Positions 47,650 through 56,240 of a stretch of DNA of 64,000 nucleotides are shown in pieces. Under the pieces are notes generated by a model, which was not told where the DNA came from, searched no databases, and saw only the letters and a list, made by a program, of their open reading frames with translations. Each line of letters begins with the position of its first letter. Position 1 is the stretch's first letter. Source of the stretch: Roseiarcus sp963833955 (GTDB lineage Bacteria; Pseudomonadota; Alphaproteobacteria; Rhizobiales; Beijerinckiaceae); contig CAWHZY010000021.1 in the NCBI GenBank assembly GCA_963833955.1, positions 372,001 to 436,000 of the forward strand. The letters are read 5' to 3'. The position numbers and the translations under genes are program-made.

Positions 47650-48426
47650 TCAGACCCTCCTGTAGGGCTTAAACCAGGCGAGGCCCTCGAGCGTGCCGGC
47701 GCGCGGGTTGTATTCGCACCCGATGGCGCCGTCGTAGCCAAGCCGATCGAACTCGGCGAACAGGAACGGATAGTTGAGCTCCTCGCCGTCCGGCTCGTTT
47801 CGAGACGGAACGGACGCCACTTGGATGTGGCCGACGATCGGTTGCAGGGCGCGGAAAGACATCGTCACGTCCCCGTGCAGGATTTGCCGATGATAGACAT
47901 CGAATTGCAGCTTCACGTTCGGCAAGCTGAGGCTCTCGATGAGCGCGCTCGTATAGGCGAAATCGTTGAGGAAGTAGGCGGGCATGTTGCGCGTGTTGAT
48001 CGGCTCGAGAAGCAGGTCGACGCCGCGCTCGGCGAGGATCGGGGCCGCATGGGCGATGGCACGACGGTAGCTCGCCTCAGCCTCGGCATCCTTGCGCGAG
48101 GCATTGCCGGCCATCATGTGCACACGTTTGACTTTGGTCGCCGTGACATAATCGAGCGCGCGCGTGAGGCCGCTTTTGAAGTCATTGAACCGCGCGGGCA
48201 GAGCGGCCAGTCCCCGCTCGCCTTCGTCCCAGCGTCCAGGCGGCAGGTTGAACAAAGCCTGGGTCAGACGATTTCGCTCGAGCCGCTCGGCGATCGCCTC
48301 TGGCGGATGGTCGTAAGGAAACAGAAACTCGACCGCCGCGAAGCCCGCTTCCGCGGCCGCGTCGAAACGGTCGAGAAACGCGTGTTCGGTGAACATCATC
48401 GATAGATTGGCGGCGAACTTGGGCAC
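47650..48426 (-). CDS. otnI: 2-oxo-tetronate isomerase OtnI
   Basis: A 258-residue TIM-barrel protein of the hydroxypyruvate isomerase family. It opens MPKFAANLSMMFTEHAFLDRFDAAAEAGFAAVEFLFPYD. Metal-binding residues are visible in LLEPINTRNMPAYFL (Glu), LQFDVYHRQILHGD (Asp/His), IGHIQVASVPSRNEP-type IVGHIQVASVP (His) and IGCEYNPRAGT (Glu). OtnI converts 2-oxo-tetronate to 3-oxo-tetronate. 18 bp separate it from the upstream permease gene. The full set otnI-K-C in this order strongly supports the pathway. Confidence 0.9.
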   Translation of the reverse strand: MPKFAANLSMMFTEHAFLDRFDAAAEAGFAAVEFLFPYDHPPEAIAERLERNRLTQALFNLPPGRWDEGERGLAALPARFNDFKSGLTRALDYVTATKVKRVHMMAGNASRKDAEAEASYRRAIAHAAPILAERGVDLLLEPINTRNMPAYFLNDFAYTSALIESLSLPNVKLQFDVYHRQILHGDVTMSFRALQPIVGHIQVASVPSRNEPDGEELNYPFLFAEFDRLGYDGAIGCEYNPRAGTLEGLAWFKPYRRV

Positions 48427-48444
48427 TGTTTTCGCTCCGTAAGG

Positions 48445-49455
48445 CTAGCGTCGCGTTCGCGGGCTCAAGAGCCGCTCCGCGAGAACGGCCGCGATGATGA
48501 TCGCGCCAATTGCCGAACCTTGCCAGAATGGCGAGACGCCGAGCAGATTGAGGCCGTTGCGGATCATCACCATGATAAACACGCCGATCAGCGTGCCGAT
48601 GATCGTGCCTCGGCCGCCATAGAGGCTCGCGCCACCGATCACCACGGCGGCGATGGCGTCCAGTTCGAGCCCGGTGCCGGCGAGCGGATCGATGGACAGG
48701 ATCTGGGACGACATGAGCGTCGCGGCGATGGCGGAGAGCGCGCCCGAGACCACGTAGGGGACGACGCTGTAGAACAGCACGTTGAGTCCGGCCGTGCGCG
48801 CCGCCTCGCGGTTGGAGCCGACCGCGTAAATTGTGCGCCCGCCCTTGGTGTAAGTGAGGTAGGCCCAGGCGAGCGCGTAGAGCACGAGCAAGGTGAGGAC
48901 GTTGGTCTGGATGCCGAAAACCTCGGTGTAGACGAGATCGTTCAGTTGCGGCGGAATGTCGCTGATCGAGGTTTGCCCCGAGAATATGTAGGCAAGACTC
49001 CGTCCGATCGCCATGACGCCGAGGGTGATGACAAACGCGGCGAGGTCGAAGTAAGCGATCAGCAATCCTGAGAAGAGCCCGATCCCAGCGCCCGCAAGCG
49101 TTGCGATCGCGATCGCGATGGGAATCGAAAAGTGATGCAGCGCCAGGCCGAGGATGACGCCGGTGAGACCGACCACGGAGCCGACCGACAGATCAATGCC
49201 GCCGGTCAGAATGACGAAGGTCATGCCGATCGCCACAATGCCGGTGACGACCGATTGGTCGAGCAGATTGAGAAGATTGTTGGTCTTGAGGAAGTAGGGC
49301 GAGAGCAGCGACAACGCCACAGCAATGATAATCGCGAGCGCCAGCATCCTGAGTTCGAGCGGCGCCGAACGAAGGCTAAAGCTTCGCGCCGGGGAGCGCT
49401 CGGAAGTGGGCTCAGGGGCGACGGCGCCGATCGGTTTCGAGGTTTCCTGGGTCAT
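48445..49455 (-). CDS. Sugar ABC transporter permease (RbsC-type)
   Basis: A 336-residue inner-membrane permease with about ten helices. Marks: GIVAIGMTFVILTGGIDLSVGSVVGLTG, LAAFVITLGVMAIGRSLAYIF, YAVGSNREAARTAGLN, and AGTGLELDAIAAVVIGGASLYGGRGTIIGTLIGV, all typical for the ribose/galactose-type family. Its start overlaps the ATPase stop by 4 nt (ATGA), and otnI follows at 18 bp, tying the transporter to the otn enzymes. Substrate is likely a four-carbon sugar acid or a precursor. Confidence 0.9.
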   Translation of the reverse strand: MTQETSKPIGAVAPEPTSERSPARSFSLRSAPLELRMLALAIIIAVALSLLSPYFLKTNNLLNLLDQSVVTGIVAIGMTFVILTGGIDLSVGSVVGLTGVILGLALHHFSIPIAIAIATLAGAGIGLFSGLLIAYFDLAAFVITLGVMAIGRSLAYIFSGQTSISDIPPQLNDLVYTEVFGIQTNVLTLLVLYALAWAYLTYTKGGRTIYAVGSNREAARTAGLNVLFYSVVPYVVSGALSAIAATLMSSQILSIDPLAGTGLELDAIAAVVIGGASLYGGRGTIIGTLIGVFIMVMIRNGLNLLGVSPFWQGSAIGAIIIAAVLAERLLSPRTRR

Positions 49456-51348
49456 AGCGTCGCACGGAACCGGTCTTGAATCGCTGACCGCATCGCCTCA
49501 GCCGGTGGGGCGGCGCCGTCGGGCTGGATCACGACGCCGATCGATCCCAGCTCGTGGCCGCGATGGCTATGGACGTCAACCAGCAGGCTTTTCAGGCCGC
49601 TTGTCGGATCGAGCACGAAGTCCGAGGAGCGCGCCCGCAAAGCCGTTGAGATCGGCGTCTCGTCGAATCGCGGGGCCGATCCGGCGCTGAGCGAAGGGTC
49701 AGCGTTCGGGTTCGCGGTCGCGGTGTTGAGGCAGAACACCCGCTCGTTGTCGAGGATCGCCCAGAACGCGGCGCCGTCGCACTGATTGGCGAGCTCCTGC
49801 AACAAGCGCCGGTAGCGCTCCATCGATGCGCGAGGGGCGGCCAAAAGGGTCAGCTTCTCTTCATCGAGATAAGCGGCCGGGACGTTGGCGATCGAAGCTC
49901 CATCGCTGACCACGATCACGCGATCGGCGAGCCCGAGCAGTTCCTCGAATTCGGACGAAACAATGAGGATCGCAGCGCCGGTCGCGGCGATGTCGCGCAG
50001 GATTGCGTAGATCGAGGCTCGCGTGCCGATGTCCACGCCCTTGGTCGGCTCGTCAAGGATCAACACCTTGGGCTCCAAGCAGCAGCCATCGCGCGATGAT
50101 GATCTTCTGCTGCATGCCGCCGGAGAAGTTCAAGAGATTGGGCTCGGATAGCCGATCGGGGGGCAACTCGAGACGCGCCATCAGTTCATCGATTTTCTTT
50201 TCTCGCTTGCCGTAGCCGAGGCCGAAGCCACGATGCGCGCCAAGGTGTGCGAGAAGCAGGTTCTCGCGCACGGAAAGGTCTGGCACGATGGACTGGCGGC
50301 GCCGATCCTCGGCGACGAAACCGATGCCGGCGCGGATCGCCTCGGACGGAGAGCGTGGCGCGAACGGCTTCCCCTGATAACGCATCTCACCGCGGGCGCG
50401 GGGGCGCAGGCCGAAGAGCGTCTCGACTGTCTCTGAGCGCCCGGCGCCGACCAGGCCGCCGAGGCCGAGAATCTCGCCGCGATGCAAATCGAGTGAGATG
50501 TCGCGGACCATCGGGGGCGCGCGCAGCGCCCGAACGGATAGCACCGGCTCACCGCGCTTGTCGATTGCAACGGCCGAGGTCGCGTAGATCGAGCCTAGAT
50601 CGCGGCCGACCATCAGGCGCACGAGCTCGGTCTGATTCAGGCTCGAAGTGGGCATCGAGGCGGCGACCGTGCGTCCTTCGCGCATAACGGTGATCTCGTC
50701 CGAGATCGCAAACACCTCTTCCAGACGATGCGAGACGAACACGACCGCGCATTGCGCAGCTTCGAGCCGCGCGATCACATCAAAGAGCCGCTCAACTTCA
50801 CTCGGGCTCAAGGATGCGGTGGGTTCGTCGAAAATGATGAGATTGGCCTTGAGCGCGAGCGCTTTCGCAATCTCGACGAGCTGGCGCTGTGCGGCGGAAA
50901 GGTCACGCGCCTCCGCATCGAGGGAGACTGCGTGCTCCTGACCGAGATCGGCGAGAATCTCGCTCGCCCGGCGACGCATGGTCGGGCGCGACAGGCGGCC
51001 CGGCCGGCCGAGATCGGGGAGGAAGATGTTCTCGGGCACCGAAAGGTCCGGCGCGAGGCTGGTCTCCTGCATGACCATGGCGATGCCCGCATCCAAAGCC
51101 TCGCGTGGGCTGCGCACGTCTCGTGGTTCGCCGCGATAGAGGATCTCGCCGCCGTCACGACGGACGTGGCCGGAGATGACGCGGGAGAGCGTCGACTTGC
51201 CCGCGCCGTTGGCGCCGAGCAGCGCATGGGTGACGCCCGGCCGCAAGGTGAGATTGGCGCCGACGAGCGCGCGCGTTTGCGCGAAGCTCTTCGAGATCGC
51301 GCGCGCCTCCAGAAGGGGAGCTGCCGGGTCTGTCATGGTTTCAGTCAT
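49452..51348 (-). pseudogene. Sugar ABC transporter ATPase with C-terminal extension, frameshifted
   Basis: A double-ABC ATPase like RbsA/MglA, about 630 residues. ABC1: ALLGANGAGKSTLSRVISGH, LSAAQRQLVEIAKALALK, LIIFDEPTASLS. ABC2: GRGEILGLGGLVGAGRSETVETLFGL-type loop, LNFSGGMQQKIIIARWL. An extra base near 50078 breaks the frame between ARWLL and EPKVLILDEPTKGVD, which must be continuous. Beyond ABC2 there is an unusual tail of about 125 residues, starting ASMERYRRLLQELANQCDGAAFWAILDNERVFCL, which looks like a small sensor domain. ATG 51348 is chosen since it follows the hairpin at 51351-51380; GTG 51369 is possible. Confidence 0.85.
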
Positions 51349-51350
51349 GA

Positions 51351-51380
51351 ATGAGGCCGGCGCTGACACGCCGGCCTCAT
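51351..51380. promoter_or_regulatory. Perfect 12-bp stem-loop between binding protein and ATPase
   Basis: atgaggccggcg (51351-51362) pairs with cgccggcctcat (51369-51380) around a 6-nt loop. On the minus-strand transcript it comes 7 nt after the binding-protein stop and ends just before the ATPase start. Stem-loops here in sugar-transport operons commonly protect the binding-protein message and lower expression of the downstream genes; that role is inferred. No U-run follows, so full termination is unlikely. Confidence 0.75.
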
Positions 51381-51387
51381 GTCTTTG

Positions 51388-52371
51388 CTATTGGATTTCG
51401 TTGGCGAACACTGTCTCTTTGATGGTCGGCAGGATCTGTTCGATGTTCTTGCTCGTGGCGACGACGATCGGAACGGTGATCGTCTTTTCCGGTGTCTTGC
51501 CGTTGAGCGAGTCGATCAACGCCTCGCCCGACTTCACGCCCATGAGATAGGGCTGCTGCATGCCGGAGGCGACGATCTCGCCCTTCTTCAAGAGGTCGAC
51601 AAACTCCGGAATGCCGTCGAAGGCGGCGACGAGAAGCGTGCCATCGCGGTGGCCCGCCTTGATCGCGCGAAGCGCGCCAAGCGTCGGCTGGTCGGTCTGG
51701 ATGAACATGGCCTTCATATTCGGGTTGGCGGTGAGCATATCCTGTGTGAACTTGAACGTCTCGTCAGCCGTATAGGACTGCATCTGCTGCAGGCCCGCTT
51801 CTTTGGTGAGCCCGGCTGCCTTCATGGCGTCGCGGAAGCCAGCGGTGCGCGCCTGGCCGTTCTTGCGCGCCTGCGAGATGGTGATGAGGCCGACGGAGCC
51901 GTCGGTCCAGCCCCTGTCCTTCAGAGCCGCAGCCAACGCCTCGCCGACTCCGTGCGCGCCTTGATAGTTGTCGGAGATGATGAACGAGACGTACTCGCCG
52001 CTGTTGGTGCCGATGTCCGCGACGACGACCGGGATTTTTGCGCGCGCAGCGAGGGCTAGAACGCTCGGCGCTGTCGAACTGTCAGTGGGCGAGATCGCGA
52101 TGCCGGCGACGCCGCGCGCGATCGCGTCCTGCGCGTTCTTGAGCTGGGTTTCGGCGCTGTTGTGGGAATCGAGCGCCGTATAGCTATAGCCGGCCTTTTT
52201 GGCTTCCGCCTCGATCCCCTTCGAGAGATAGCGCCAGAATGGCAGGTCGAGCCCTGGCGTCAGGTAAACAATCTCCTTCGTATCCGCAGCGCGCGCAGGC
52301 GCGGCGAATCCCATCGTCGTCGCGGCGAGCGCCGACACGACGGATATGAGGCCTCGACGGCTGAGTTTCAT
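51388..52371 (-). CDS. Sugar ABC transporter substrate-binding protein (RbsB-type)
   Basis: A 327-residue periplasmic binding protein. ATG 52371 follows a near-perfect ggaggaaaaaa site; the signal peptide is KLSRRGLISVVSALAATTMGFAAPARAAD. The mature part has LTPGLDLPFWRYLSKGIEAEAKKAGY, NAQDAIARGVAGIAISPTDS, and GTLLVAAFDGIPEFVDLLKKGEIVASGMQQPYLMG, typical of the peripla_BP_4 group. It delivers the substrate to the permease. It lies 72 bp after the GntR gene. Intact. Confidence 0.9.
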   Translation of the reverse strand: MKLSRRGLISVVSALAATTMGFAAPARAADTKEIVYLTPGLDLPFWRYLSKGIEAEAKKAGYSYTALDSHNSAETQLKNAQDAIARGVAGIAISPTDSSTAPSVLALAARAKIPVVVADIGTNSGEYVSFIISDNYQGAHGVGEALAAALKDRGWTDGSVGLITISQARKNGQARTAGFRDAMKAAGLTKEAGLQQMQSYTADETFKFTQDMLTANPNMKAMFIQTDQPTLGALRAIKAGHRDGTLLVAAFDGIPEFVDLLKKGEIVASGMQQPYLMGVKSGEALIDSLNGKTPEKTITVPIVVATSKNIEQILPTIKETVFANEIQ

Positions 52372-52443
52372 TTTTTTCCTCCCAATTTGCCGGACCATCC
52401 GGCATGAAACGATTGCGGCTCTGCTCTCGCGACGCGGTCGAAG

Positions 52444-53211
52444 TCAAGCACTCTTCTTCGACTTCGGCGTGTCCGCGAGGATCTCGACGGTGGTCGCGTA
52501 GATGCGGTCGATATGCCGCCCGATCGCGTCCGTCGCGGCCTGCGGATCGCGGGCGTTCAGAGCGTTGAAGATCGCGACATGATCGCGATAGCTCTTCTCG
52601 ATCGCGCCCGGTTGAGAGATCGCCGTCCTGCGGTGGTCGAGCATGAACATATAGAGGTCGGTGACAAAGTCTGCGAGCAACGGATTGCCGCAAGAGCGAT
52701 AGATCGTGAGATGAAATTCCCGGTCGCAGATCAGGAAATGGACGGGATCGCGCATCGTTTGCTTCTGGATCGCGAGCGACTGCTCAAGGCGGGCAAGCGT
52801 CGAATCGTCGATATGAGCAGCCGCTTCCGCGGCGACGGAGCGCTCGATGAGGACGCGCGCCTTGTGAACGGAATCGAGCTCATAGGCGTTGATCGCGCTC
52901 GGGCTCGTGACGCCGATCTTGAACGTATCGATCTTCCGGCTGACGACGCGCGTGCGCGAGCCCTGGCTCACCGCGACGACCCCGGTCGCCGCCAGCGTCT
53001 GGATCGCGCCACGCACGGTCTCACGGCTGACCGCGAGAAGCGCGGCGAGGTCCCGCTCGCTCGGCAGTTCCTCGCCGACCTGAAGGATGCCCGACGCGAT
53101 GAGCGAGGCAAGCTTGTCGCTGATCCGTTCGCGCACCGTGCGCCGGCCGATCTCGGCTCTCAGATGCGGAACCTGGGCGAAGACGCTCATCGGCGGCGCA
53201 CGCAAACTCAT
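52444..53211 (-). CDS. GntR/FadR-type transcriptional regulator
   Basis: About 255 residues. The N-terminal winged helix-turn-helix is RISDKLASLIASGILQVGEELPSERDLAALLAVSRETVRGAIQTLAATGVV. The C-terminal FCD all-helical sensor has the metal-binding pattern (REFHLTIYRSCGNPLL; YRDHVAIFNALNARD; AIGRHIDR), so an organic acid ligand is likely. Being the first gene before the binding protein on the same strand, it most likely controls the otn transport operon. The start is uncertain among Met codons at 53229, 53211 and 53190. A palindrome lies just upstream. Confidence 0.9.
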   Translation of the reverse strand: MSLRAPPMSVFAQVPHLRAEIGRRTVRERISDKLASLIASGILQVGEELPSERDLAALLAVSRETVRGAIQTLAATGVVAVSQGSRTRVVSRKIDTFKIGVTSPSAINAYELDSVHKARVLIERSVAAEAAAHIDDSTLARLEQSLAIQKQTMRDPVHFLICDREFHLTIYRSCGNPLLADFVTDLYMFMLDHRRTAISQPGAIEKSYRDHVAIFNALNARDPQAATDAIGRHIDRIYATTVEILADTPKSKKSA

Positions 53212-53235
53212 TCCGCCAAATCGCTCCACACCGGG

Positions 53236-53256
53236 CTGGTCCGGTGACTAGACCAG
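53236..53256. promoter_or_regulatory. Candidate GntR operator palindrome
   Basis: ctggtc (53236-53241) and gaccag (53251-53256) form a 6-bp inverted repeat with a 9-nt spacer, 7-25 bp before the possible starts of the GntR gene. TGGTC/GACCA half-sites are common for FadR-subfamily regulators. Position fits autoregulation, but no second site or -35/-10 pair was confirmed. Confidence 0.45.
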
Positions 53257-53275
53257 CACGCCGGCTCGCCTATTG

Positions 53276-54384
53276 TCAAGCATGGGCTGGCGAGGCGAAG
53301 CCAGGCGCTTGTATTCCGGCGAAAGCAGGAATCCATCGTCTTGGCCAAGCCCTGGATGCCCGCCTTCCCGAGCATGACACGAGACGGCGCCAGGCCATTG
53401 CACGGGCGCTCAAACGTTGAGCGTCGCGCGTGGTTGGGATGCCTTCCCGAAGAACCTTGTCGATGAGCCCGATGAGGATCGCGCCGAGGCAGGAGCCGAG
53501 GATCCGTCCCCGGCCGCCAAAAATCGCCGCGCCGCCGACGATCACCGATGAGATGGCGATGAGCTCCAGGCCAAAGCCAGCCAGCGGATCGGCGTCCTTG
53601 TTCTGCGCAACGCTCATGAGGCCGGCGATGACCGCGCAGAGCGAAGACAGCCCATAGGAGCGCATGCGCGCGAACCGGGTATTGATGCCGGCGTAGCGCG
53701 CCGCCTGTTCGTTGCCACCGACGGAATAGGTCGTCCAGCCGATCGTGGTGTATGCAAGCGCCGCCGCGGCGATCGCAGCGATGATGATGAAGAGAATGAT
53801 CTGGTTGTTGAAGCCGAACGCGTTGATCTCGCCCAAATGGAAGAAGCGGGATGATCCCCGGCCTTGATTTCGAAGGCGATGTTTTTGCCGCCGGTGAGGC
53901 CGAGGATCACGCCGCGGCCGATGAACGGCATCGTCAGCGTTTCGATGAACGCCGGAACTTCGAGAACCGTGATCATGAAGCCGTTGATGAGCCCGATCGT
54001 CAGACCCATGACCAGGCGCCAGCACACGGCCGTCCAGACGCCCATGTCGAAGTAGGTCGGCGCGAAAATCATGCCGAAGATCGTTGCCGTCAGGCCGAAG
54101 GTGGACCCGACCGAAAGGTCCAACTCCTTGTTGACGATGACGAAGGTCATGCCGATCGCAAGCACGCCATGGCGCGAGGCGTCGCGCAGAACAGAAAAGA
54201 GCGCGTCGGTCGATCCGAAGAAGGCGGGATTGAGATAGAGCCCAGCCGCGTAGAGGAACGCCATGATGACGAGAAGGCCTATCTCCCAGCCGCCAAAGAG
54301 GAGGGGAGCCTCGCGGCCCATGTCACGAACGCTTGCGTCGTTGGTGAGGGCGGTCATCTGCGCTGCTGCTTGATCTGACGCCAC
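53276..54384 (-). pseudogene. Second RbsC-type permease, frameshifted and 3'-truncated
   Basis: ATG 54384 starts a permease with GVLAIGMTFVIVNKELDLSVGSTFGLTATIF and FIETLTMPFIGRGVILGLTGGKN. A missing C near 53849 shifts the frame; the next frame gives LGEINAFGFNNQIILFI and GLELIAISSVIVGGAAIFGGRGRILGSCLGAILIGLIDKVLREGIPTTR. After that the family's last helix is lost: the frame runs into a dispersed palindrome and reads WIPAFAGI, the signature peptide of that repeat. No binding protein or ATPase accompanies it, so it is a remnant of another transport operon. Confidence 0.8.
53289..53395. repeat. Dispersed palindrome of the 'WIPAFAG' type
   Basis: Contains attccggcgaaagcaggaatcca (53313-53335) and an inverted partner around tggatgcccgccttcccgag (53353-53372). 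Such palindromes are common in alphaproteobacteria and give the false peptide WIPAFAG when translated. Here it has replaced the end of the permease gene. Confidence 0.7.
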
Positions 54385-54748
54385 ACCGAAGCGCGAATGC
54401 GCGCCCGCGCCGTTGCGCGGGTTTGAGCGCGATGAGTCGCGCTCAAATAGAATTAGAGTAAGCCCAGGATTTTCGGATTTGGCAACTCAGGTTCGCCGCC
54501 GTCGTCGGTTGGACCGGCAGCCTATTACGCGGCGAGAAGCGGACGCTGCGTAAAGCTCCGCGGGGCTTAGAGCGAACCGATCAAGTCGCTCTAATCATTA
54601 TTATCTGCGCCATTCAGTTATTCATTCTTTTAGAGGACGCACGGCAAATAGGAGCCGCGGCTCGAGTGGTCTCGAGAGCATTTGGGACCCGGCGCCACTC
54701 GCCAGCCTTCGCATCTTCATCCCCTCACCCCAACTGAGCGTCGTCTGA
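54385..54748. promoter_or_regulatory. Divergent intergenic region with two perfect palindromes
   Basis: Between the minus-strand permease remnant and the plus-strand adaptor gene. tttgagcgcga (54422-54432) pairs with tcgcgctcaaa (54437-54447) around tgag; ttagagcga (54567-54575) pairs with tcgctctaa (54586-54594) around 10 nt. The second is followed by an AT-rich stretch (atcattattatctg). Either may be an operator or a small dispersed repeat. No gene is seen in the 360 bp. Confidence 0.55.
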
Positions 54749-56240
54749 ATGCCGTCCTCCAATCTAAAATACGCAGAAGGATCGCGGCCCGCGGCCGGCG
54801 CCTCGATTGCGACGGCCAGTCCGATCTCGACCGCGGGAAGCGGGATCACCAAGGCGGCCGGCAATCCGCGCGACGACGGAACGAACGCACAACAGCGATC
54901 GCCCGGGGCGCGATCCGTCCAAGCCATTTTGGAGCGCAGCTTTTCACCCGGCGCCGAGGAAGCCGCGGTCGAGAAAGCGCCTTCAGCGACCAAGCGCTTC
55001 ATCAATGCCGTGATGGCGAGGCGCTTTCTCAAGGTCGCGCTGGGGGTTGGGCTCGTGGTCGCCTTCGGCTGGGCCCCGCTTCGAGCGATGCTGGCGACAA
55101 CCAGCGTCGAGGCCATCGTCAATGCCCGAATCGAGACGATCCGGGCGCCCATCGAAGGCATCGTCCAGGCGCCTAGCGACAAGACCACGAGCTGGAGCTC
55201 GACCGCCGCGCCTCCCAAACTCATCATCAATAACCCCTATGCCGATCGAAGCCGCCTCGATGAGCTTCGGCGGGACCTGAGCACGCTCGAGTTCGCAAGA
55301 AGAGACACTTGGGCGCCAGTCGCAATTGACGCAGACCGCGCTCGACACGATCGCCGTTCAGGCCGAAAAATACCGCTCCGGCCGCCTCAAGCTGATCGAA
55401 GCGAGACTTGCGAGGCAGACAGCGGAGCTTGAGGCCACGAGCGCGAAAAGGTCTGAAACGACGGCCGCCAAGCAACGCGGCGACCATCTGCAGCAGACAG
55501 GCTTCATTTCAGGAGCCGAAAGCGATCGGGTCAATTACGAATTCAACGCCGCGGCCTCCGCTGAAGCCGCGGCTCAGAAGCGTCTCGAGGAAACGAAAGT
55601 CGAACGCGACGCGGTCGCCGACGGCGTGTTCATCGGCGACAGCTACAACGATGCCCCAAGCTCGATTCAGCGCGAGACCGAACTCAAGATGAAAAAAGGC
55701 GAGCTTGACGCCCAGCTTGCCGGGGTGCGGACGCAAATCAAGCACATCGACGATCAGATTTCGGAGGAAGAGGCGCGCGTGCGGCTCCGGTCCGATGCGA
55801 CCGTCGCTCTGCCGTCGAAGGGCCGGGTCTGGGAGATGCTGGTCGGGCCGGGCGAGTTTGTGAACAAGGGTCAGGACCTCTTGCGCGTGCTCGATTGCTC
55901 GCATCCGATTGTTAGCGCGAATGTCGACGAGCGGGTCTACAACCGTCTGGAGGTCGGAAGCCCGGCGACGTTTCGCCCGCTCGAGGACGGCACGATCTAT
56001 CACGGGACCGTCGTGAATTTGACGGGCGCGGCCGGAGCGCCCGCGAATTTCGCCATCGCTCCGATCAATCTGCGCAAAAGCCCGTTCTACGTGACGATCG
56101 CGATGGACGACATGGGCGACGCCGGCTGCTCAATCGGGCGAACCGGAACGGTCACCTTCGGAAATGGTGACGCCGCTTCCGCCCGCGCGGACAGCGTCGA
56201 TAGCCGCCCACATCTCAAAGGATCTCTCTCCGAGAGCTGA
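54749..56240 (+). pseudogene. Membrane-fusion (HlyD-type) adaptor, BgsB-like, frameshifted
   Basis: About 497 residues. A disordered Ala/Ser-rich N-terminus is followed by a single membrane helix (VALGVGLVVAFGWAPLRAMLA) and a barrel-sandwich start (VEAIVNARIETIRAPIEGIV). One net frame change near 55293 splits the coiled-coil arm: RLDELRRDLSTLEF then EETLGRQSQLTQTALDTIAVQ in the other frame. The C-terminal half has VALPSKGRVWEMLVGPGEFVNKGQDLLRVLDCSHPIVSANVDERVYNRL. It overlaps the glycosyltransferase gene. In Sinorhizobium meliloti such a pair (BgsB/BgsA) makes mixed-linkage beta-glucan, so export of a polysaccharide is likely. Confidence 0.75.
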
